Source: Limnanthes douglasii subsp. nivea (lineage: Eukaryota > Streptophyta > Magnoliopsida > Brassicales > Limnanthaceae). Taken from it: a stretch of DNA of 64,000 nucleotides. Both the position numbers and the translations under genes were made by a program. The stretch spans positions 7,958,345 to 8,022,344 of the forward strand of contig JAUPFV010000005.1 in NCBI GenBank assembly GCA_036936605.1. Reading direction: 5' to 3'. Shown piece after piece: positions 49,700 through 59,215 of this stretch; the stretch's first letter is position 1; every line of letters begins with the position of its first letter. Under the pieces are notes generated by a model that was not told the DNA's origin, ran no database searches, and saw only the letters and a list, made by a program, of their open reading frames with translations.

Positions 49700-52600
49700 T
49701 GATAAATTTCTAAGTTTAAATAAAAAAGTCACATGGGTTCGACCATGTTAGAATTTCGGGAGATGTTAAGTGTTTTTTATTATTTTTAAATGTTTTATCA
49801 CGTATTGGATTCTATCTGAAAAGTCTGACCCATTTTAATACTTGAAAAAATAAAGGATTTTGTTCGATGATTTGGAAATAAATCAATTCAAAGTATCCAA
49901 TCTTCCTATTAATATATGAACGATATCGATTTTCAAGGTGGTTTTATGGATGCCAAGTTCGGAAATTGCTTCAGGTCTATCTCGGTACCTTTTTTATTAA
50001 CCAAATAACCCAAAAATATTCATAACCCAACCCCAAATGTGTATTTTTCTAGGTTTAGCTAATGATTTATTGTACGAAGTTTTTAAATATTTTCTAAAGG
50101 TCTACAAGATGATCCTTATCATCGTTATTTTTTACTAGTATATTGTTTATAAGTGCTTGTACATTTCTTCCAATTTGAGAGGAAACAATTTTTTGGCCGA
50201 ACTTTGATAGGTTTCTCCTGCATGTTTCAGACCTAAAGTTATTATTATCTTAACAATGTAATTTTTTTTCATTCATGAAAGTTATGTACTTCTCATCAAA
50301 TGAATTTATAGTTATCTAATTTTACAAAAAATATGTATTCATGAAGAACAATATCATGTTTTTCAAAATAAAATCCACGAGTTGATTGATATGTGATACT
50401 CGAAATGGATCTTTAGGAATTCTCTATTTAGTTTAGTGAAGTAAACACCAGATAAAGTGCTTCATTTATATGAACGATATGAGTTAAGAAAGTCACTTAA
50501 AAAATAATGACATTTGTTTTATCATGAAAGAAAGGTTTGTTGCTTTATTTTATTGACATGAAATTGCTTTTAGTGGATAAGCAATGGCATACTAATCTGG
50601 TTTGGACTCCGGTTACATTCTTCGCAGACTAAATAAATACTTTCGCGTTATGAGAAAGAAATTCTATAAAGCTAGTTCAGAGTACCCATTACAAGTCTTG
50701 ACCAATATAAACAATTCTTATTTCTCTCATTATGAATTATTATACTTCATCTCCTGGTTCCAGAACTTGGGGGGCTCTCTAGGATCATTCATGTCCTCTA
50801 AAGTGATTAGAGGCCTTATTGGTTACTATTTTGAAAGAAACCTAAAAGTAGTGTAGCATTCAAGGGGTATTAATTGTTTGTTGTGGATTTTACATATTTT
50901 GTCATTAATCATAAATTTGTTACATTGATGTACGATTGAAGCATGATTTAGCCATGAACATCATTGTATATCATGATGGGATGATAGACTATCCACCACC
51001 ATGAAGATGCACTGTACCTTTTTGTATGTTTTCCATGCCCCATAACCAAATCCAATTTTAGTTCCCCAAACTCATGAGTTTGGGCTCTAAACAAAATAGA
51101 TAACATCATATTTGATGAGATTTCAGTATTGATAAGAATTATTTTGATTTTTGCCTCAACGATTTTAGCAACAATGATCATTTCATCTCTACGAGACCCT
51201 ATTATCACTCTTAAATCATATTAAAAATATGGTAAGGTAAAGAATCATGTAAAGGTAACATGATGTTTAATTAATTTATTGAACCTCTGTATCATATATT
51301 TGACATTTCAGGGAGGATTTTATTATTCTTGAAAATGTATCATCCTAAAAATAAATCAACAATTTGTATGTTTAGATATAGATCTACATGTCTCATAAAG
51401 GAAACTTATTCTACTGTTTGGGGTTTCGAAGCTTGGTGTGCTTTTATTGAAACATCTATCTGAGGTTTTAGAATTTATTGTTATACATTGTTTTGTGGTA
51501 CCCCAGGGGCTCGACTATTAACAAATTGAATGAGTTTACTATCATTAATCAGAATTTGGATCTTACATTTCAAGGTACAACATTCTTTTGTATGATGGTT
51601 GGCTTAGTTATGATATTTACAACACCTATTAGGATTCATTTTCCCTCAAAGAGCCCATATTATATGGTTTTCAAAAAGAATCATATATTTGGTTTGGTCA
51701 TATATAATAGCTATAATTTTTTTGAGTTCGGTATATTGTATCTATTAAACCTATTATTTTTTCTATAAGGTCTTAAATCCATAGTCTGTTGGAATTTTAT
51801 CCTTTGTGACTAGTTGCGAGGTTGTTATTTTAACAGAACATGAAGAGGCTTGGCTGGACTATACAGATTATTATACGCAAGATGATAAAAAGGACATGCA
51901 GTAGGTTTACCTGGAAATCTCATGCACATGGTTACATCCACCTTTATCTATTGCTCTACCTGAGCCAAAACTTTTCTAAGATTTATATACTTGTTTCTTG
52001 ATATCATTTTCAAGTAGTTCAAGGAGGATTCATTGCATATAAATGGCGTATAACAAAAGATAGTGGAAATTCTAAAAAATTTCTTGCTTCAGAACGAACC
52101 TCCTTGTATAGTTTATGAGTATTTTTTTAACTTCATGTTTACAATAGATGTATAATCACCATCACCCTGTATGACATTGCTTCTAATGAATTGATCCTTG
52201 AAGAAAGTCCAAAATTCACCAAGTGTGTGGATTATGGATGAGGTAGTTAATTACACGAAGTCATAACACTACCCTAAAAATTTATAGATAATGATCTATA
52301 TAGAAGTCTTCATTGCCTTAAAACGTTAGCATCTTACTTTTGAACAATTCGAGGTGGTGCGTAAGATTGGTTGTTCAATCATACTTATCCATTTTGTATT
52401 GGTTGAATTGGAAATTAGATCCCCCTCCATTATTCTTTATGTTAATGAGGATGCAAATAAGTGATATTGAACTTTTCACATCCTCGATAACCATATCTTA
52501 GAATTCTTAAAACTTGAGGGTTTATCGATTGATCATGTCGATTTATTGATTAGAAATGATGGTTCAACTGTGGATACACATGGTTGACCAATTAAATTTT

Positions 52601-53110
52601 TTGGTTCATCGGTAGCTAACCCAAGGTTAGCTCACTAATGGGGAGGGTGGCTCACCGGTGGTAAATGATGGTTCATCGATGGAACTTAATGGTTTGTTTC
52701 TGCGATCTGCTGACGATACCGTCTTGACCGGTGGGGCTTTGAACATGCATTCTGAAGTGGTATTGATGATTCATCAGAGGAACGTGATTGTTATGTTTTG
52801 GCAACACATTTATTGTCATTGTTGGGTTCATCCTCACGATCGGGAGTTTCACTTTTTGAACATGAGTGATCTTGCATGTTGTGATAATGTTCTTCTCTTC
52901 CCACTGACGTTTTTCAGCACGATGGTCATGACGTTTTGTTCGGGATGAGTGGATAGTGGAAGCTTGATACCGTGATTTTGAAATAAAAGATGTGTCGCAT
53001 CCTTCATAGGCATTGAGTTGCCTACGATTACAATGGATTCCAAGTTGGTACCCTTGTCTTTCTTTTCTCCCAATATCATAGCTTGTTTGTGGTGGGCGTA
53101 CCTTCAATTG
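49700..53110 (-). mobile_element. Ty3/gypsy (Tat-like) retrotransposon remnant, minus strand
   Basis: The minus strand between about 50450 and 49950 reads as gypsy reverse transcriptase. LGLKHAGETYQ (near 50240) is the PFGLKNAGATYQ motif. Shortly after come QIGRNVQ and INNILVKN, where active elements have YVDDMLVKS; the catalytic aspartates are therefore lost. HLVDL and a KIFKNF segment follow in register. Sequence at 50390-50450 fits the upstream RT block that ends in the conserved LNKA/VDFT region. The span up to 53110 should hold protease and gag, but no motif is firm; the 144-residue minus frame at 52673-53107 is in the right place to be gag-adjacent but unrecognised. No LTR identified. 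Confidence 0.6.
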
Positions 53111-53153
53111 CCCATCATCTACTTGATGTCAAATATCTCTTCAGCCTAGTTGC

Positions 53154-53205
53154 GTTGCAAAGTATTTATTTGTAGTTATTGTAAAGTATTTATTTGTAGT
53201 TGTAT
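53154..53205. repeat. Short tandem duplication (aaagtatttatttgtagtt)
   Basis: The 19-base word occurs near 53158 and 53182, about 24 bases apart. Confidence 0.7.
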
Positions 53206-53930
53206 CTCATCTGCTTGATGTCTAATATCATTTCCTTGTTTGTTTTGTTTTTTATTTTTTAATTTAATATTTAAATATTGGTGAAATTTTAAAAAACATT
53301 GTTTCAAATCTTTTAAAAACTTTCGATTATTATATGCGTCAATAATGATAATTATAAAATTATTTTTATTATATTCAATGCTATATTATATTCAGTTGTG
53401 AGATTCTTTTATTCTATAATAAAAAAACTTATTTATAATTTGAGATTATATAAACCAAAGAATAAAAGAATTAATATTTTTATACAAAAGATATTTTAGT
53501 TTGACATAAATTCAAAAAAATATTAATCACAAATTTATAAACTAAAATTTGATTAAATTATATATTTAAGTATATATCATAAATAATTAACTAATCATCA
53601 ATTATGAGTAATTGTCTTGGACGGAAAATAGGCATACTACTGCTCCTAAAGTTGGACCACAACAATCCAAAACCATTTTGTAATCAAATAAATATATAAA
53701 TATTGTCCTAACCCATGATAATATATTTCTTATATAAGAGAGTCTCAATAGTCAAATATGAAATCATTTGTAAGTGAACTCGGTAGTCAAATATAAACAA
53801 TTTATATAGAAAGTGTTCCAAATAAATTTTGAAAAACCTTCTAAATTTATAAAAGCACTGAAGTTATGTTTCATCAAAACAAATGATTTTTTTATTTTTT
53901 TTTAATTTTTTATCATAAATTTTGAATTCT
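53206..53930. other. AT-rich interval, no feature recognised
   Basis: No frame or repeat of note. Confidence 0.45.
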
Positions 53931-54061
53931 GTAGGTTTTAGCGAAAAACAATTGATTCCGAGATGGTATCTCAGAATTAATGGTTCTGTGCAAAAACAAC
54001 TGATTTCGAGATACCACTTCGGAATCATGTGTTAGTCGCTAAAACCTGCACAAATCGGAAT
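53931..54061. repeat. Foldback with nested palindromes (cruciform-type)
   Basis: The left arm starts gtaggttttagcg (53931). It pairs with the right arm ending cgctaaaacctgc (54059 region), and inside this gattccg pairs with cggaatc. Each arm also contains its own imperfect palindrome of about 24 bases, gattccgagat/tatctcagaat (53954-53977) and gatttcgagata/cttcggaatc (54002-54025). The whole segment could fold either as one long hairpin or as two smaller ones. It may be a tiny MITE or a small-RNA hairpin. There is no evidence of expression. Confidence 0.75.
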
Positions 54062-54782
54062 TTGGGATTAAAAGTGTTTTTTAACATGGATTTTCAAGTT
54101 ACATGAATATACAACTTAAAAACAAGATTAAATTACATTGTTGGTTGATTGTGTGATGTTTTCCGGTGTTAAATCTTTGGTTTGGGTGTCTTCCTCCTCT
54201 ATGAATAATTTTTATCAAATTTATGATTTTTCTTTTGTTCTTGTAGTTTAATTTTATAAGTTAAAACAGATTAAATCGTGGTTTAATCTTTTTTTGTTGA
54301 TATAAGTTTTTGAAAAATGTTGACATAAAATTATAAATTAAAAAAATAAAGTGAAGATAAAATAATAAAAATAAGTGATGAATGTTTTTTTTTAAAATTT
54401 AAATTATAAAGAAAATAAAAAAAAAATTGGAAAAAATAACTTCATCCAAACATAAATTATATAAAACTAGATTCATATAAATTATTTTAAAAAAATATTG
54501 ACGTATCTAAACATAAAATACTACCAACTAAATTATTCAAAATTGTTGACAAATTGATGCTTTAAAATTTAGTTAATTACGTTTGGTACATTTTATTTTA
54601 TTTTTAAATTGTTATCAAGCAGGATGGTCAAAAGGGAATAATTTGGGGTCTTGAACTTGAATAATATACTAAAATTTATATGAAAAACATGGAAGTAAGT
54701 TTGAAGAACAGTAGTAGTGTAATGTCAAAAGCCACAAAAGTCGTAGTAAGAGACAATAAATAAGAAAAGTTTATAGTTGCCT
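54062..54782. other. AT-rich interval, no feature recognised
   Basis: A-rich and T-rich runs, no frame of note. Confidence 0.45.
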
Positions 54783-54852
54783 AACGAGAAGATAAGCATC
54801 CAAGACCAAATTAGCGAGAAGATAAGCATCTAAGACCAAATTAGCGAGAAAA
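54783..54852. repeat. 30-bp tandem repeat, about 2.3 units
   Basis: Units beginning cgagaagataagcatc lie at 54785 and 54815, with a partial third from 54845. Confidence 0.9.
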
Positions 54853-55202
54853 TATCGAGTAGACACTTATCTATTCAATTAGCTTTTTAAAACATGCTTT
54901 GTCCCCTTGCCCATGCAGTTTTAGCATTTTATTTAAGACTTGTGGTAATAGCTTAGACTAAAAAAATCACTATTAACATGGCGCTTTGCAATGGTGTCAA
55001 ATTGACCGTAAACGAGGGACGTGGGATATTTTGGATGATCGACGTGTGGTTCGGTGGATGTTTCTGCTGTAATTTTGTGGAATCGTTTTCGTGATTTGTT
55101 TCAAGACAATGCGAATTTTTATGTGTTTTTTTGGAATATGTGTTTAATAATATTTATTTGTGGGATTTTTTGTCGGTTTCTGTTTATTGTCAACACCTCA
55201 AT
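54853..55202. other. Host flank next to the endogenous virus
   Basis: Similarity to viral leader stops at about 55203. Sequence below that (for example 55000-55190) matches neither viral copy in this window. It could be host DNA or a viral part not represented elsewhere here. Confidence 0.4.
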
Positions 55203-55267
55203 ACTCTTTCTCGGTCACATAGATCTTTTCCGTATTTCTTACCCTCCTTCGAAAAATGTTTTTGTAT

Positions 55268-55281
55268 TGGCTCTGATACCA
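55268..55281 (-). promoter_or_regulatory. tRNA-Met primer-binding site of the viral minus copy
   Basis: On the minus strand TGGTATCAGAGCCA is the conserved caulimovirid/retroelement site complementary to the 3' end of initiator tRNA-Met, where minus-strand DNA synthesis starts. It lies about 430 bases downstream of the predicted transcript start, as in a 35S-type leader. Confidence 0.9.
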
Positions 55282-55672
55282 CTGAGGTAGGTAATAGTAT
55301 AAGACTGAGCTTTCCAGAGGTCGATCCGGATCGACACACTTTGCCGTCACGGATACTGTTTCTGGTCTCCAGTTCAATATACAAAACCAAGCGGAATCTC
55401 GAGACCGATACCAGCGGTTCCGATGATTCTTTCAGTTTTAGACCTAGAATCACTGTGTTATACTCAAGCTATTAGGACCACGGGAGGCTGCTTCAGCCAT
55501 ATATGGGTCCACTTTTTAGCTTCTGCTGTATAACACGATGACCTTAGGTAAGAACTCAAAGGTTCGGAACCACAGGATCTAAAGAACACATATTTTTTAA
55601 GAAGGAGGAGAATCCATACAGAAAGATTAAGAACTTTGAGAGAGAAGCACAAGAGTTTAGAAAAAAGACATG

Positions 55673-55678
55673 TTTATT
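55673..55678 (-). terminator. Viral polyadenylation signal AATAAA
   Basis: AATAAA on the minus strand lies about 40 bases after the predicted transcript start. Pararetroviruses pass this signal once and use it on the second pass, giving a terminally redundant RNA. Assignment is from position and motif. Confidence 0.55.
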
Positions 55679-55741
55679 GAGAGTAGTAGAGATGTTTTTG
55701 TATTGTGATCTTTACAGAGTGTAGGTTGCCTCTTTATATAG

Positions 55742-55803
55742 AGAGGAGCTTACTAGGGTGAGATCACAAGTCTTATCCTTATTCTCTATGTTACAGACAC
55801 GTG
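55742..55803 (-). promoter_or_regulatory. 35S-like viral promoter: TATATAAAG box and upstream G-box
   Basis: On the minus strand TATATAAAG (55742-55750) sits in the intergenic region between the pol stop and the PBS, the usual place for the pregenomic RNA promoter. A palindromic CACGTG (55798-55803) lies about 50 bases upstream. The predicted start is near 55715. If active, it would transcribe away from the pol frame, into the leader remnant and the flank below 55203. Confidence 0.7.
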
Positions 55804-55926
55804 GATAAGGGGAGAGCCACTTGGCGTCTCCTTACAAAAACAGACATGCAGAATAATACAAATTTACATGCATAAAAGACAAACTTATAATGGGCCCCCT
55901 TTTATTTTGTTGACTTGTTGACTTTA

Positions 55927-58900
55927 TCAGGCCCACTCAAATCTACTAGGCCCAGGGTTGTCTTTATAGGAGAAGTCCATTGGGCTTGGGCCTTGGATAT
56001 TTCTATCGTTCTCCAATTCTTCAAGTTCAGCCTCTATTGTTTCGAGTAAATCATTGTCTTTGATGTCCATGATTGATGGGCTGAATTTTCTTTCTTCTAT
56101 TAGGTTCGTTCTCTCCCAATCTATGATGGGATCAGGTTCTGATTCCTTTCGTTCTGCCCGGTCTACTTCCATTGTGCTGCCAGTGGATTCTTCACTGTTT
56201 TTGTTGTTTGATTCATTAGTGAAGATAAGGAACGTGCGAGTGTCATGGATGGGCCCAAGGGATGTATGTTCAATATGTAGTTCTTCCATGACCCCATTGT
56301 TTCGTATCAACATATCTTCTTGGAGTTGTCGAGTTAGACATTTACAAGTATCTAACATAGTTATTCGCGGAAAAGCACACCACATGTTGGTGTCATTTTT
56401 AGACCATAACTGATTAGTTTCTGGGTGATGGAAGTATGGTCGGTGGAATCCGTAGATGACTGCTAATCTTCCTGGAGGATCATCGGGTTCTTGACAATAT
56501 TGTGCATCGATCGTTCTGACTTCTTTGAGCTCATCTATCCACCATTGAATTGGGTTGAACCATTCTAAGAATGTCCAGAGAAGATCATTGGAGCGAGATG
56601 GTGTCTGGAGATTTTTTAACATAGGTTCCACCTCAAAAGCAATCGGTGCGTAGTACATTATTGTGAGACACCAAAGATACCATAGTTGAGACGGAAAAAG
56701 TCTCTTATCCGGGGTAAACCGGTAGATAGTAAGGTAAGGATGTTCTGGAAAAAACGTGCTCTCTCTTGGAAAGTACCCGGTATCCTTGAATGTCCTCATC
56801 ATCCAATAGAATAGATGATTTTTAGCGTAGTACTGACAATCAAATGCAGTTTTGATTGTAACTTCTGGTGGAAATTCCTTTTTAATAGATGCTCGAGGCG
56901 GTCTTTGTTGTGGAACAGGCCGGACCATGAAGATTAGTGGGAATTTCCGAGCTGAAGTGATAAGCTGTACCGCTGGTGGAGGTCGAGACAGAAGATCTGG
57001 GATTAAGTTGCGTTCTCCTTTTATATGTTGTACCTCAAAGTCGTATTTTGAGAACCAGGCTTTTAATCTGAGGAGCTGTTTCTCAGGGAGCGATTTGTTA
57101 CGAAATTCAAGAACTTTTGGGAATGAGGAATTATCGAGTTGCACCAGAAAATGATAGCCGAGTAGATGAAACTCGAATTTCTTGATTCCGTATTTGACAG
57201 CTAGTGTTTCTTTGTAGACGGTATGATAGTGTTTTTCAGCATCTTTGAATTGTCCACTCGCATGTCCACAAAAGTGTCTTTTGCCTTCAATTTCTTCGAG
57301 TAAAATAACTCCCCAGAATTCGTCACTCGCATCTGTCTGCAAAATTCTCTTACCCTCTCCAGGAATCTTTAAGGGAGGAGGATTTTGTGTTACCTCTTTT
57401 AAATTTTTTACCGCTGCTGTCTGCACTGGTCCCCAAGGTGGTGCTGTTTTTCTCAACATTTTTTATAACTGGCTCGTATCTCGGGAAGCGTGTGGTAGAA
57501 AGTCTTTCAGGTAGTTGACAATGCCCAGAAGCTGTTGTATCTGTTTTGTTGTCAGATCTTTATCTGGGAACTTTTGAAGTTCCTGAGCGATGTGTGGCCC
57601 AGGTTGGTATTTTCCGTTGGAAAACTGCATGCCTATGAAGTCTATGCTAGTTCTTCCTAGTTGGCTTTTTCTTTCAGATAGCATAATCCCATACTCCTGC
57701 ACAATTGACTGGAATTGTCCAAGCAAGACCAGGTGTTCTTTATCGTTTTTTAAGAATAACAGTATGTCGTCAATGTACACCAAAGCATGATGTAGTATGG
57801 GATGGAAAATCTTTGTCATTGTTTTCTGGAAGATGGAAGGAGCTACTTTGAGTCCGAAAGGCATAACTGTCCATTGGTAATGAGCATTGGGGATGCAGAA
57901 TGCTGTCTTGGATCTCTCGCTCGGATCTATCCCTACTTGCCAGAATCCTGCTTTTAGGTCGAATTTGGAGAAGACATGGGCTTCTTTGAGATGGATGAAT
58001 AAGGTGTTTATTTTAGGTAGCGGAAACTTGTCATCTCTTAGAAAGTGATTAAGAGGTTTATAGTCGATGACGAGCCTCTTTTTTCCCCTGGCCTTCTCGG
58101 ATCGTTTTTCAACATAAAAAGCTTGACAGGCCCATTCTGATGTAGTGGGCTCAATAAGTCCTTGCTGCAGAAGCTCTTGGCATTCTTTTTGTGCGAGGAC
58201 TAAATCAGATGGAGACATACCCGGATGTGTAGCCTTGGTCGGATTTAGGTCTTCATTAAGCTTGAATGGCAGATGGATAAAAAAGTCTTTGTTCTTCCAT
58301 AACGGGTTGGGATGTTGGAAATCTGCATGGGAGTCTGTGCATAGTGGAAGAAGCTTTGTCTTGATTTCTGAGTAGCTAGAAGAGGCTTCTGACAAGGAGA
58401 ACAGCTTGTGTATAGTTGTATATAGCTTCATCGACCTCTTGAATCTAACTCCTTCTGGCAAGATCTGAAGCCTTTTGGCTTGCTGATATACGTCAAAACC
58501 AACCAATATATCTTTTCCTGGCAGGTTTGTTCCCAAAACTTTTGTCCAGATGATGCAGTCAGGGAAGAACTGGATTCCAATTGGGTTCCTCGTGATTAAC
58601 TCAGTTTTAAAAACCTCTCCGTCAGCTGCTCGGAAGTATTCTGTATGCTTAACCCAATATTCTGAAGGAAGGATGGCTCGATTCATCATGCTTCTGTGTG
58701 CCCCGGTATCCATAAACCCAATCACGGAGATTGGTTTATCGTATTTAGAAGGAAGAATATGAATTTGTACCAGTGGAACTGCAGCCGTTGGTTGAGCCGA
58801 GCAAGCTTGGGCAGTATAAATAGGAATCTCGGTGTCACTTATTCCTGAGTCATCATCGTAAGAATCTTCTTCTGAGATCGAGTCTTCTGAGACATTTAGG

Positions 58901-59070
58901 GCAAACACTGTTTCCTCATTTGTCTCTTCTTGTTCTAAGAAGAGAGACTTGACGTCTGCGTCTCCTATTGGGAAACTGTTTTGCACTTGTTGCAACATTC
59001 GGGCCGCCTTTTCTGGTTTGTTCGGACAATTTCTTGAAAAATGTCCTTTTTGTCCACATACAAAACATCT
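55927..59070 (-). pseudogene. EPRV polyprotein fragment: zinc knuckle, protease, RT, RNase H, C-terminal region
   Basis: One frame broken by a single stop (TAA, 57463-57465). The CCHC knuckle CFVCGQKGHFSRNC begins at 59067. The retropepsin motif DTGA is at 58710-58699. RT (about 58150-57600) has LVIDYKPLN, FSKFDLKAGFWQ, MPFGLKVAPSIFQ and the catalytic YIDD (57766-57777). RNase H from about 57340 has QTDASDEFWG, ETLAVKYGIKKFE and PDLLSRPP. A ~345-residue C-terminal region without recognised domain follows to the TGA at 55927; its last third is acidic. The frame formally opens at 59280, but residues 1-70 are antisense leader and start of the other copy, so that ATG is not viral. The stop separates RT from RNase H, so the fragment cannot give a full pol protein. 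Confidence 0.93.
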
Positions 59071-59073
59071 ATC
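59070..59073. other. Head-to-head junction of the two viral copies (TATC microhomology)
   Basis: Left of the junction, the sequence is the antisense of the zinc-knuckle region, ending ...aaaacatcTATC. Right of it, the sequence is viral leader starting inside the PBS, TATCagagcca. TATC belongs to both. In the intact PBS (minus copy) two G precede it, and in the zinc-knuckle region TGATTTT follows it on this strand. Four shared bases are typical of microhomology-mediated end joining. Confidence 0.85.
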
Positions 59074-59080
59074 AGAGCCA

Positions 59081-59215
59081 ATACGAAAACATTTTTCGAA
59101 GGAGGGTAAGAAATACGGAAAAGATCTATGTGACCGAGAGAGAGTAGCCCACACAAACAATATGACCTCATAAACACCCACCACCTCAAACCAGCTTCTC
59201 CAGCTTTCTTCAACC
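59081..59215 (+). other. Viral leader with short uORF
   Basis: Sequence to about 59147 matches the leader at 55203-55267 in reverse complement. A three-codon uORF (ATG ACC TCA TAA, 59160-59171) precedes the movement-protein ATG at 59216. Short uORFs in the leader are usual in Caulimoviridae, where ribosome shunting or reinitiation is used. Confidence 0.6.

Larger units (their letters stand above)
55203..59073 (-). mobile_element. Endogenous pararetrovirus (Caulimoviridae), minus-strand partial copy
   Basis: On the minus strand the copy runs from the zinc knuckle (59070) through protease, RT, RNase H and a C-terminal region (stop at 55927), an intergenic region with TATA box and AATAAA, the tRNA-Met primer-binding site (55268-55281) and about 65 bases of leader, ending near 55203. 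The movement-protein and coat-protein part is absent. At the upper end it is fused, tail against head, to the PBS of the plus-strand copy. The single long pol frame with movement and coat domains upstream (seen in the other copy) resembles petuviruses and florendoviruses; the genus is not certain. Like other endogenous pararetroviruses it carries no integrase, so insertion was by host repair. Confidence 0.93.

Noticed and set aside
52673..53107. Minus 144-residue frame as a host gene
   Set aside because: No recognisable domain. Its position upstream of a decayed gypsy RT makes a retroelement origin more likely, but this is not proven.
55131..55475. Overlapping plus and minus frames of 78-114 residues around the viral PBS
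   Set aside because: They lie in the non-coding leader and intergenic region and have no domain.
56054..58762. Plus-strand frames of 66-119 residues inside the viral minus copy
   Set aside because: They are shadows of the pol frame. The same shadows recur opposite the plus copy.
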